DNA from: a virus
Length of the DNA stretch: 36,497 nt
IMG/VR virus record: IMGVR_UViG_3300020204_000176
Location: 1-36,497 of that record
Reading direction: 5' to 3' (one strand)
Part shown: positions 16,537-23,154 of the stretch, one piece after another
Numbering within the stretch: position 1 is the stretch's first letter
Layout: every line of letters starts with the position of its first letter
Made by a program: the position numbers and the translations under genes
The notes under the pieces: generated by a model
Seen by the model: only the letters and a program-made list of their open reading frames with translations
The model's database searches: none
Told to the model about the DNA's origin: nothing

Positions 16537-16935
16537 TTAACGACGACGAGTACGACGTCCCTCAAGGCGGTTGGCAGCACCTCTCGCAACACGAGCGAGG
16601 GCTCTACGAACACGCCCTACCCTCGGTGCTGTACGGGTTGCCGCTGCTGGTCTTCCACCACCCGCACGACGGGGATTACCAGCGGCGCGACCTGCTCTTC
16701 GTGCAGTTTGACGAGTTGCATCTCTTCCACGCTCAGCGGCTTGTGCGGCGCGGCGACCAGCCAACAGTTCGCGCTGACGGCGACGGTAATAACGGGCGTT
16801 GCCAGGAACTGTTCTTCCACCCACTCGGCGTGGTCGGCGAACGAAACGACCGCGGCGGACAACGTTCCCACGGGTATCAACATCCGTACGGAACTCAATA
16901 TCCTCAGTCAAATTGCGTCGTCGTGGACGTGGCAT
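16537..16935 (-). CDS. Arginine-rich, lysine-free, protamine-like protein
   Basis: The start ATG 16935 is preceded by an excellent GGGAGGACT site, so this frame is chosen over other open frames here. Of 132 residues I count 43 arginines and no lysine, with many Ala and Gly; estimated net charge is above +30. Only residues 8-25 (NLTEDIEFRTDVDTRGNV) look non-repetitive. The composition is like a DNA-packing protein (protamine, virion core protein) or an RNA/DNA-binding tail. It sits between the PAPS-reductase/ParB pair and the connector, in the late operon. A structural scaffold or disordered connector accessory protein is also possible. No family recognised. Confidence 0.65.
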   Translation of the reverse strand: MPRPRRRNLTEDIEFRTDVDTRGNVVRRGRFVRRPRRVGGRTVPGNARYYRRRQRELLAGRRAAQAAERGRDATRQTARRAGRAAGNPRRAGGGRPAAATRTAPRVGRVRRALARVARGAANRLEGRRTRRR

Positions 16936-16990
16936 AGTCCTCCCAAAGTGTCACACTGACTTTACCACAATTTTATTGCCTGTACTCAAA

Positions 16991-17539
16991 CTACCTATCT
17001 TCATTGGGTGGGCGCTCAATGAAAGATGACGGCACCTCACCCTCTGTGGGAACTTCTACGGGAACCCACGCCCGCGAATATTCATACTTTTGTAAATTTT
17101 TTTTCTTAATTAGGTCTCCCGTGAGCAGTAGTTCCAATTCGTCATCAGACATGGCAAGAATTGCCGCCAAATCGCGCTCCCCGTATTTAGCGGAAACAAT
17201 TATTTTGTTTACAACCGAACTTAGGCGCACGGGATGCACGAATCCACGCGCACGGTTTAAGCGAACATGTAAAACCATGGCATCAATCTCGTCCACATCA
17301 TGAAAAACGACAGGGATTAAGTCACCATGCTTTTTACGAAACCGCTCATCCGTGCACACGACATTCCATCGCTCCGAGCCGTCAATAATTGAATTGTCAG
17401 AAACCCGAACAACAATTGGTTGCAGCCATCCCGATTCGGTCAACGATGTTTTCAATAACAACAAGTCGGGTCGCAAAATGCTTGTGGCTCGCCATTCGGG
17501 TGGACGAACTGCCGTTTTGGGCAACATTTGAATTTTCAT
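16991..17539 (-). CDS. ParB-like nuclease-domain protein, IbrB-like
   Basis: This 182-residue protein overlaps the PAPS-reductase-like gene by 4 bases (ATGA) and has a strong AAGGAGATGA site. The N-terminal 60 residues carry the ParB/Srx fold signature: LQPIVVR (39-45) and IIDGSERWNV (51-60), equivalent to the ParB P-I-x-V-R and D-G-x-R-R boxes, with S-E-R replacing the common E-R-R. A basic helix region follows (HVRLNRARGFVHPVRLS). It lacks the CTP-dependent partition protein's long C-terminal dimer domain, so it is not a plasmid ParB. PAPS-reductase plus ParB-like pairs are known as IbrA/IbrB and recur in phages. Exact activity is unknown. Confidence 0.75.
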   Translation of the reverse strand: MKIQMLPKTAVRPPEWRATSILRPDLLLLKTSLTESGWLQPIVVRVSDNSIIDGSERWNVVCTDERFRKKHGDLIPVVFHDVDEIDAMVLHVRLNRARGFVHPVRLSSVVNKIIVSAKYGERDLAAILAMSDDELELLLTGDLIKKKNLQKYEYSRAWVPVEVPTEGEVPSSFIERPPNEDR

Positions 17540-18672
17540 TGGAAATCATCTCCTTGTTCTAATGCTTTCATCCGCATGGTGTGTGCTCTTGTTTTCGGTC
17601 CTACAGGTGTTGGGGTTGATTGATGGAACTCGTTCAGCAAAAGGGTGCGTATTAGATATTCAAGAGGAAAACCGAACGGGTCTACCGCACGTTTCTTTCT
17701 AAATTTGGATGCAAAAGCCATCGCTTCAATTTTTATTCCTTCTGACAACATGTTGTCATCTATGCATCGTTTGACCCCGTCCCAGTTGTCCGAAGCGTAG
17801 GAAGCAATAAGCGTCTCAATATCAAAATACTCCCAATAGCGACGCTGTGCGTCAATCTGCGGAAAACACCTGACGAGGGCATCGTAAAAATCTGGTTCCG
17901 TCATAATCACATCGCTCATACGCCTAGCAGCGACAGAATGCAAAGGAATACCGACACGAGAATTGCTTCCGCTAACAAGGGCATAGTCATAGTATTTGCA
18001 GTACTCTGCGCCGTGCTCAACGGCAACAAACTTCATTACATCGTCAGCCGTCCAATCGTAAATTATTTTTGCAAACTTCAACGGAATGGATTTCGGTAAG
18101 AGAAAAGGCGTGACAATATAATTCTCGTGAAGTTTTTGCACACATGACCTGTAGCGAACCATTGACTCGTTTGCGCGGACACCAGTTATGAATGCAGTCC
18201 GTCCTTTCTTGCCCTGCATCGTGTAGTAATCAACAATCTTTGGTGATGGTTGAGAATGGTCAAAACCAAAGTTTTTACCCGTTATCGCCCACGGCGGAAT
18301 AGAACGCGTAAGACGACCCTCTTCTTCTCTCTGCTTTGACCACAGCAATAAATATTCGCGCCGACCAAGAACCCACACCTCCTGTGAAGACGGCAGGCAA
18401 TACCACTCCATGTCAACCCAGGAATAATTGCGAACCGTATTTACAAATTCAATAACAGATGGGCTCACCATTTCTTCATCGCGAAAAATCACTTTTACGG
18501 GTCCGAGACTCCGTTCCTCGTGAATTTCTTTGGCGAGATACAAAATTGCGGTTGAGTCTTTCCCACCCGAGAACTGCACACAGACGGTATCAAAGGTGTC
18601 GTAAACATGCCGTATTCGTTGTCTCGCGGCATCAACGCAAGAAGTATCCAAAAACAGTCGCCGTCTCGCCAC
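17536..18672 (-). CDS. PAPS-reductase-family protein, IbrA-like
   Basis: This 378-residue protein has the PP-loop nucleotide-binding motif SGGKDST at about 35-41, an acidic F-R-D-E-E element at about 63-67 and the downstream GVRANESMVRYRSC at 164-177, typical of PAPS reductase/ATP pyrophosphatase enzymes. The segment IYDWTADDVMKFV also fits the family (W-x-x-x-D-V/I). No CCxxRK-type sulfite-reductase C-terminal Cys is clear, so classical PAPS reduction is unlikely. Partnering with a ParB-like gene points to IbrA/IbrB-type function, possibly nucleotide or nucleic-acid modification. The start is GTG at 18672; another possible start is the TTG at 18651. The domain is certain, the role is inference. 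Confidence 0.85.
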   Translation of the reverse strand: MARRRLFLDTSCVDAARQRIRHVYDTFDTVCVQFSGGKDSTAILYLAKEIHEERSLGPVKVIFRDEEMVSPSVIEFVNTVRNYSWVDMEWYCLPSSQEVWVLGRREYLLLWSKQREEEGRLTRSIPPWAITGKNFGFDHSQPSPKIVDYYTMQGKKGRTAFITGVRANESMVRYRSCVQKLHENYIVTPFLLPKSIPLKFAKIIYDWTADDVMKFVAVEHGAEYCKYYDYALVSGSNSRVGIPLHSVAARRMSDVIMTEPDFYDALVRCFPQIDAQRRYWEYFDIETLIASYASDNWDGVKRCIDDNMLSEGIKIEAMAFASKFRKKRAVDPFGFPLEYLIRTLLLNEFHQSTPTPVGPKTRAHTMRMKALEQGDDFQ

Positions 18673-18698
18673 ACGGCGATACTACTCGTTCTAGAAGA

Positions 18699-19340
18699 TT
18701 AGTTGCGGATATTCGTTCCGTCCAGCGACCTATCGTCCTCATCATCAAGGTGCTGTTGGGCATCCTCAAAAACCCATTTCCCTGTCAGCGTTTCCCATAA
18801 TGCTTCGTCTAAAACGGTCGGCTCAAATTCGTACTCTTCCATCAACTGCTTGTGGCGCTGAATGGCTTTTCGGAAAAACTCAACTACCGAACCATCGGTT
18901 GAAAGAGTTCCATTTTTTGCGAGAATAAGTTTTGCAACATCATCAACACGCTTATCCACATGGAATCGGAAACTTGAAATCTTACGCTTCCGCTCTTCCA
19001 AATTCCGCGTGCTTTCGCTAATTCTGTATTTTCCTTCTTCCCCCATATCGGAGAATCGCTCAACCACGCCAGCCAATTGTTTCTCAATACCAGTAACTTG
19101 ATAGTTGAGACTGTCTGCCAAGGCGGTCAGGGCACGATGCCAACGCTCAAGATTCTTGCTCTCGTGGAGAAATTTAACCCCGTCTACATTTGCTCGCTTC
19201 TTGACCTCTAGCGCTACGAGTTGGGCAAAATCTTCATCGTTCATATTTGGTGTCACTGCGACCTGTCTATTGTTCTTTTGGTGATAATAACCACGTGAAT
19301 GGTTTGATTCTTTAATCCTATACAAATCCTCGTTATACAT
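18699..19340 (-). CDS. Hypothetical helical/coiled-coil protein in the recombination cluster
   Basis: The open frame runs further upstream, but that part overlaps the nuclease gene; the ATG at 19340 (MYNEDLYRIKESNHSRGYY, 213 residues) begins 22 bases after its stop and is the better start, although its ribosome-binding sequence (AAGGGGA, about 12 bases away) is distant. The product is largely helical with heptad-like stretches (VTGIEKQLAGVVERF, RISESTRNLEERKRKISSFR, HVDKRVDDVAKLIL) and ends in an acidic tail. I do not recognise the family. Its neighbours suggest an accessory role in recombination or DNA handling. Confidence 0.55.
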   Translation of the reverse strand: MYNEDLYRIKESNHSRGYYHQKNNRQVAVTPNMNDEDFAQLVALEVKKRANVDGVKFLHESKNLERWHRALTALADSLNYQVTGIEKQLAGVVERFSDMGEEGKYRISESTRNLEERKRKISSFRFHVDKRVDDVAKLILAKNGTLSTDGSVVEFFRKAIQRHKQLMEEYEFEPTVLDEALWETLTGKWVFEDAQQHLDDEDDRSLDGTNIRN

Positions 19341-19362
19341 GGTATTTATATTCCCCTTGTTG

Positions 19363-20127
19363 TTATTTGCTCCAAACAGGGCAAATAGTTTTGAAGTGAC
19401 ACCAACCGCATAATGGGCTTGGCTTGGCTTCAAAAACGCCCGATTCGCATCGTTCGTCAATCATTGCCCTAGTTGTAACAATTTGTTGTTTGACTCTCTG
19501 AATATCGTCTTCTGTTGGAACACAAGAAAGCCTAACCCCCTCTTTTAGGTAGAGCAAGTCCAAGTTGCCTATCGGTTTATTAAACTCGTCACTTGTCAAA
19601 ATTCCATAGATAATCAGTTGGTCAAATTTGTCGCCCTGCCACTGTCGGCGAGGTACCTTTCCTGTTTTGTAGTCACTGATATTGACTCTTCCGTGTTTAT
19701 CTATATTCCAACGGTCAATGATTCCCTTGACCATTACACCGTCAATTACTCTATTGAATTCGGTTTCCGTACCGTCAAAATTTATTGTTTGAGGGTCTTC
19801 CAATCTCCAAACATTTTCTAAACAAAACCATATTTGCCATCGCATATCCCTGATTTCTTCCTGTTTGTTACGGACAGCCTGCCCTGCTTCATCTTGGAAT
19901 TTAGCCCAAATATCACCAGCCAAGTAGCGAGCCATCTGAACAGTGCGCTCGTCTGGATGTAATTTATAGAAAACTTCAAGAATCTCATGAACAATGGTGC
20001 CGACCAAAGTGGCGAATGTGGCAGGTTCTTTTATTCCATCAATCCGAGAATATTTATATTTAAGTGGACACTGGTGAAATGTGGAAATTGAACTTGCCGA
20101 TAAGTAATCAGGTGCCTTAAGGGTCAA
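19363..20127 (-). CDS. Cas4/RecB-like PD-(D/E)XK nuclease with iron-sulfur Cys set
   Basis: The start chosen is TTG 20127, one base after the stop of the annealing protein, with an AGGCGA sequence upstream; a longer GTG reading has no such site and overlaps the previous gene. In this numbering (254 residues) the Cas4/RecB-like motifs are: Cys20 (TFHQCPLKYKYS), His47 (GTIVHEILEVF), Asp138 (GIIDRW), Asp152-Tyr-Lys154 (NISDYKTGK), Gln170/Tyr174 (QLIIYG) and the closing C240-x2-C243-x5-C249 triplet (CGWCHFKTICPVW). Together the four Cys fit a 4Fe-4S cluster. It is probably the exonuclease that makes single-stranded DNA for the Rad52-like partner. Confidence 0.85.
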   Translation of the reverse strand: MTLKAPDYLSASSISTFHQCPLKYKYSRIDGIKEPATFATLVGTIVHEILEVFYKLHPDERTVQMARYLAGDIWAKFQDEAGQAVRNKQEEIRDMRWQIWFCLENVWRLEDPQTINFDGTETEFNRVIDGVMVKGIIDRWNIDKHGRVNISDYKTGKVPRRQWQGDKFDQLIIYGILTSDEFNKPIGNLDLLYLKEGVRLSCVPTEDDIQRVKQQIVTTRAMIDERCESGVFEAKPSPLCGWCHFKTICPVWSK

Positions 20128-20128
20128 G

Positions 20129-20794
20129 TTATTCGCCTGTTTCTGCCATTGTGCCACCAAATTTAAGCCGTACGATTTCCGCACTGATGATATTCAATTC
20201 TTCAGCAGTCATTTCGGAAAGTTTTTTTTGCGTGCCCTTGCTGTGGTCAGACCAAAATGCCTTGACTTGCTTCTTTGCATCATCATCCAAAGAGTCGAAC
20301 ATTTCTTTGACCTGCACCGATTGAGACGCGGACGAAGAAGCGGACTGTGTCGGTGATGCCTCAATCGCCTGTTCAATTTCAATCGCGTCTTCACTGCGTG
20401 CGAGATACAAGCCGATGCCGAAAGCCTGTGCCGCTTTCTTCAAAGCATCAGAAATTGCGCCCTTGAACTCGTCACCCAAATCAAGGATTGCTCCCTGCTT
20501 GGTGCGTTTGATTTTCTGACCACCAATACCGTCGCGGACGATTGTGCTGAACTCGCTCAGGAAATATTCAACGCGGACATGCGCAATCACAAAATCGGGG
20601 TCTGTCGGGTCGCGATGACAACTCTGAACAGTCATTGACCACCTGTCAACACCGAAAACTTTGTTCAGTCGGTTGATGACTTCACTGACAGGGATGTAGG
20701 TGAGACTAACCCCGCCCTTGTTGATTGAGCGCTCCATCTCTCGCGGGAACTGCTCTGACAGTTGAGCGTAAAGATTCGGGTTGTTGTTTGTCAT
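20129..20794 (-). CDS. Rad52-family single-strand annealing protein
   Basis: The start is taken as ATG 20794 (MTNNNPNLYAQLSEQFPREM), preceded by AAGGAG; the frame upstream is basic and overlaps the previous gene. This 221-residue protein carries Rad52/Sak-type features: the LTYIPVSEVINRLNKVFGVD opening with a W-S-M strand, DFVIAHVRVEYFLS, RDGIGGQKIKRTKQG, and the helix EFKGAISDALKKAAQAFGIG then LYL, a hallmark of the family. The C-terminal third is an S/A/Q-rich linker plus a helical segment, probably for partner binding. It would anneal single strands during phage recombination or concatemer formation with the adjacent nuclease. Confidence 0.85.
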   Translation of the reverse strand: MTNNNPNLYAQLSEQFPREMERSINKGGVSLTYIPVSEVINRLNKVFGVDRWSMTVQSCHRDPTDPDFVIAHVRVEYFLSEFSTIVRDGIGGQKIKRTKQGAILDLGDEFKGAISDALKKAAQAFGIGLYLARSEDAIEIEQAIEASPTQSASSSASQSVQVKEMFDSLDDDAKKQVKAFWSDHSKGTQKKLSEMTAEELNIISAEIVRLKFGGTMAETGE

Positions 20795-21318
20795 CGGATT
20801 TGCTCCTTGTGGACGATGATGTTTGTTTTTGCTTCGCCAACTTCGCAGTATTGGTCTGCGTTGATGCCGATTTTTGAAAGTTCTTTGACTCGCCAATATG
20901 AGGGTTGAACATAGTCAAGAAGTTTCATTGCTATCTCTTCTGATGTCATAATTACTTCGCCCGTATCCAAATCCACCGACATTTGACCCAACCTACGCAA
21001 AACCTCACGAGTCAAATCCTCGTGATTCCACGCTTTACGGTCAGAACCAATCTTCTTTTCTACAGCCTGCCCATTGGATGAGGCGGTTGGAATGTCGGGA
21101 AGTTTGTCAATAATTTGGGTTGAGTAATCGCCATAAATCAGACCGATTTCAGCCTTGATTTTATGCAACAAGACCAAAGCGTCAACGAGCGACTGAATGT
21201 CATCGCTTGCAACAACCGCCTTCAGATGTGAATCAAGGGCAATCATTTGCTTGCGGAAATCCGTCAATGGGGAAATCAGTGACGACTGTTCCCATGCTTC
21301 GTACGCTTTATCGGTCAT
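20791..21318 (-). CDS. Hypothetical protein of the recombination cluster
   Basis: This 175-residue protein begins MTDKAYEAWEQSSLISPLTD behind AAGGGGTGAC, and its stop overlaps the next start by 4 bases. Residues 15-75 look helical (DSHLKAVVASDDIQSLVDAL, LLHKIKAEIGLIYGD), the C-terminal half has alternating helices and a basic/acidic mix (DLTREVLRRLGQ; EEIAMKLLDYVQPSYWRVKE). I do not recognise a family. Linkage to the Rad52-like gene makes a DNA-metabolism accessory role plausible. Confidence 0.55.
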   Translation of the reverse strand: MTDKAYEAWEQSSLISPLTDFRKQMIALDSHLKAVVASDDIQSLVDALVLLHKIKAEIGLIYGDYSTQIIDKLPDIPTASSNGQAVEKKIGSDRKAWNHEDLTREVLRRLGQMSVDLDTGEVIMTSEEIAMKLLDYVQPSYWRVKELSKIGINADQYCEVGEAKTNIIVHKEQIR

Positions 21319-21326
21319 GTCACCCC

Positions 21327-21584
21327 TTATATAGTTGGAATCTTCTTGCCCAATACTACTGACAAACGGGTCATCGTGTCAAGGCTCGGGGAGAAATGAC
21401 CATTTTCAATACGGTTTACCGTTTTGCGGTCAATGCCTGCGAATTCGGCAAGCGTGTCCTGACTGAGTTCAGCCTTGATGCGATTATCTTTGCACCAATC
21501 GGAAACAATCTTCCTGCTCTTTTTTGAAGCACCGACGAGTTGTGATTTGCTTGGTTTTGGGGTCTTTTGTGTCTTGGTTGCCAT
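21327..21584 (-). CDS. XRE-family helix-turn-helix protein
   Basis: This 85-residue protein starts at ATG 21584 behind GGAGGT. The N-terminal 25 residues are basic (KTQKTPKPSKSQL). Residues about 36-82 form an HTH_3-like domain: LSQDTLAEFAGIDRKTVNRI followed by ENG, ending PSLDTMTRLSVVLG, the usual Cro/C1 pattern. It may regulate the divergent transcription at 22.9 kb or the operon itself. A small-terminase role is an alternative because it follows the large terminase directly, but small terminases are usually larger and on the other side. Confidence 0.85.
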   Translation of the reverse strand: MATKTQKTPKPSKSQLVGASKKSRKIVSDWCKDNRIKAELSQDTLAEFAGIDRKTVNRIENGHFSPSLDTMTRLSVVLGKKIPTI

Positions 21585-21599
21585 TGTGGTATTACCTCC

Positions 21600-22904
21600 T
21601 TACACAATGATAGTGACTGGTCTCCTTTGAGGCAACCCCAAACCCGTCAAAAACACAAATGCCCCCACAGCCGAGTCAACTTGGTCGTCATGGGTCATGG
21701 CTTCGGGAAAAGCCGAAAATTCGTCCAACCAATCAGTCAACCAGCCACCGCGGACGAGGCGGACATTACCGTTTGCTACGGCAGCCGAGAAAGGTCGTGC
21801 CCTTGTGATTTTATCCCCCGTTGGGCGCTCACCCAACAGGTCATAACCCGGTACCACATATCGGGCGTATTGGTCAATAAGTGCCTTACCCGAAGAGCCA
21901 GGTTCTTGCTCCATTCTAATGGGAACCGTCAATCCATCTTCTTTGGCTGTTTGGGCGATAAAAGCCTCAACCTTGTCGGATTTAGCCCTTATTTTCCGTA
22001 CATCTATTACATAGGCAACACCCTCATGAAACATCATTAGTGTCCCCACCGTCCAGTCGGGGTCGGGGTTGCTTGCGTTCGGCTCGGTAGATGCCAAGTC
22101 CCAATATCGGACAAAACGAGAAGCATTCTGTATTTGTGGCAATTCCGTGTAATCAATTATCGGGAAATTGGTTCTATCAAACAGGCTTCCTAGCGTGGTT
22201 GCCCACCAATCACCGCTCTCAAGCCTCTTTCGTTCAATCGGGTCAAGGACGGAAAGAGCCTGACGGTATGACTCGGCATCAATTCCGGGGTTGTCCGTCA
22301 AAAACGAGGGGACAAATACCCTACCCGAAGACCTACCCTCTACGATAAATCGTTGCCTCACCCAATTCGGGGCAGGGTTGGATGCCGCCCTCATGCGTAG
22401 GGGGACTTTGGAAAGTTCGCCACTGGCGGGTCGGCGCAAACGAGAAAACAGATACCGATAATCGGACTCTCTGATTTCGGTGACTTCATCCATTCCAATG
22501 AACTGAAATTCTGAGCCCTTGTACCTAAGAAAGTCGTTCGTGTTATTTAAATATCCAAAAGAAATTCGTGCCCCCGACGGGAACGTAGCCACATAACTAT
22601 TTGCGTTCCAATGAACTTCCTCATTGCTGACACACCAAGATTTAAAACGGTCCATCAACGCACCAGGCAAAGCAAGGTCAGCGTAGGTTTTTCTGAACAA
22701 AATCGCAGAATAATTCGGTATGTCAACGAATTGCAGTGCCGACATTAAAAGAGCGGATGACTTACCACCACCCGCTGCTCCACCGAATAATGCTTCCAAA
22801 GCGTAGGTACGAAGAAACACTTTTTGTGTGACGGACGGTATTTCTGGACAAAACAACGGCTCCTTCGGTTGTAGGTAATCGTAAATAGATTTCCAATCAG
22901 TCAT
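21600..22904 (-). CDS. terL: Terminase large subunit
   Basis: The start is ATG 22904 (MTDWKSIYDYLQPK), 434 residues; a TTG twelve bases upstream lacks any better leader. ATPase: Walker A GAAGGGKS (about 42-49) and Walker B FIGMDEVTE with Asp139-Glu140. Nuclease: RYWDLAST with Asp269 (about 266-273), EQEPGSSGK, and HDDQVDSAVGAF (405-416). These are the standard acidic positions of TerL nucleases. It packages DNA into proheads at the portal. Unusually it is on the strand opposite to the portal, so the two packaging partners are transcribed divergently from a 76-base gap. No small terminase is recognised beside it. Confidence 0.93.
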   Translation of the reverse strand: MTDWKSIYDYLQPKEPLFCPEIPSVTQKVFLRTYALEALFGGAAGGGKSSALLMSALQFVDIPNYSAILFRKTYADLALPGALMDRFKSWCVSNEEVHWNANSYVATFPSGARISFGYLNNTNDFLRYKGSEFQFIGMDEVTEIRESDYRYLFSRLRRPASGELSKVPLRMRAASNPAPNWVRQRFIVEGRSSGRVFVPSFLTDNPGIDAESYRQALSVLDPIERKRLESGDWWATTLGSLFDRTNFPIIDYTELPQIQNASRFVRYWDLASTEPNASNPDPDWTVGTLMMFHEGVAYVIDVRKIRAKSDKVEAFIAQTAKEDGLTVPIRMEQEPGSSGKALIDQYARYVVPGYDLLGERPTGDKITRARPFSAAVANGNVRLVRGGWLTDWLDEFSAFPEAMTHDDQVDSAVGAFVFLTGLGLPQRRPVTIIV

Positions 22905-22980
22905 GGGTTCCCGCAATTTGTTTAGGTTTCAGGCATAATGTACTATGGATTAGCATGCATTTTTGCTAGGGTGACAGCAA
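22905..22980. promoter_or_regulatory. Divergent control region between terminase and portal operons
   Basis: This 76-base gap must hold signals for both strands. On the plus strand TTGTTT (22918-22923) and TACTAT (22941-22946) are 17 bases apart, a weak sigma-70-like promoter. A short inverted repeat (TAGCA ... TGCTA around 22951-22968) could be an operator. No clear -35/-10 pair is visible on the minus strand. The plus-strand ribosome-binding sequence is probably AGGGTG. Weak evidence. Confidence 0.35.
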
Positions 22981-23154
22981 ATGAACAAGTTCAATTTTCG
23001 CAGATTTCTCACCCGCACAAGTGCAGCCAATTCTCTAATGATTTTATTTTTAGTGGGAACATCGGTGGGTGCGGGAATGATTTTACTACCAGCAGGATTT
23101 ATCGTTGGTGGTATTGCATGTGGTTTGCTCGGCTTTCTGCTTGGGTCTGAATAA
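22981..23154 (+). CDS. 57-residue membrane protein ahead of the portal
   Basis: This short gene reads MNKFNFRRFLTRTSAANS, then LMILFLVGTSVGAGMILLPA and GFIVGGIACGLLGFLLGSE. The N-terminus is basic and two hydrophobic stretches (about 19-36 and 38-55) are rich in Gly, a pattern of a hairpin membrane protein. Its stop overlaps the portal start (TAATG), so it is translated with the portal. AGGGTG lies about 7 bases upstream of ATG 22981. It could be a holin-like or superinfection-exclusion protein, or a membrane anchor for head assembly. No family recognised. Confidence 0.6.
   Translation: MNKFNFRRFLTRTSAANSLMILFLVGTSVGAGMILLPAGFIVGGIACGLLGFLLGSE

Noticed and set aside
16617-16959. Several open frames on both strands over the Arg-rich gene
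   Set aside because: CGN-rich codons leave few stops in other frames. Only the minus frame starting at 16935 has a GGGAGG leader and fits between its operon neighbours.
19341-19460. Longer start for the coiled-coil protein
   Set aside because: It would overlap the end of the nuclease gene by about 98 bases and its sequence there is a shadow of the conserved Cys region.
20795-20896. N-terminal extension of the Rad52-like gene
   Set aside because: It overlaps the preceding gene, is basic low-complexity, and the ATG at 20794 has a clear AAGGAG leader.
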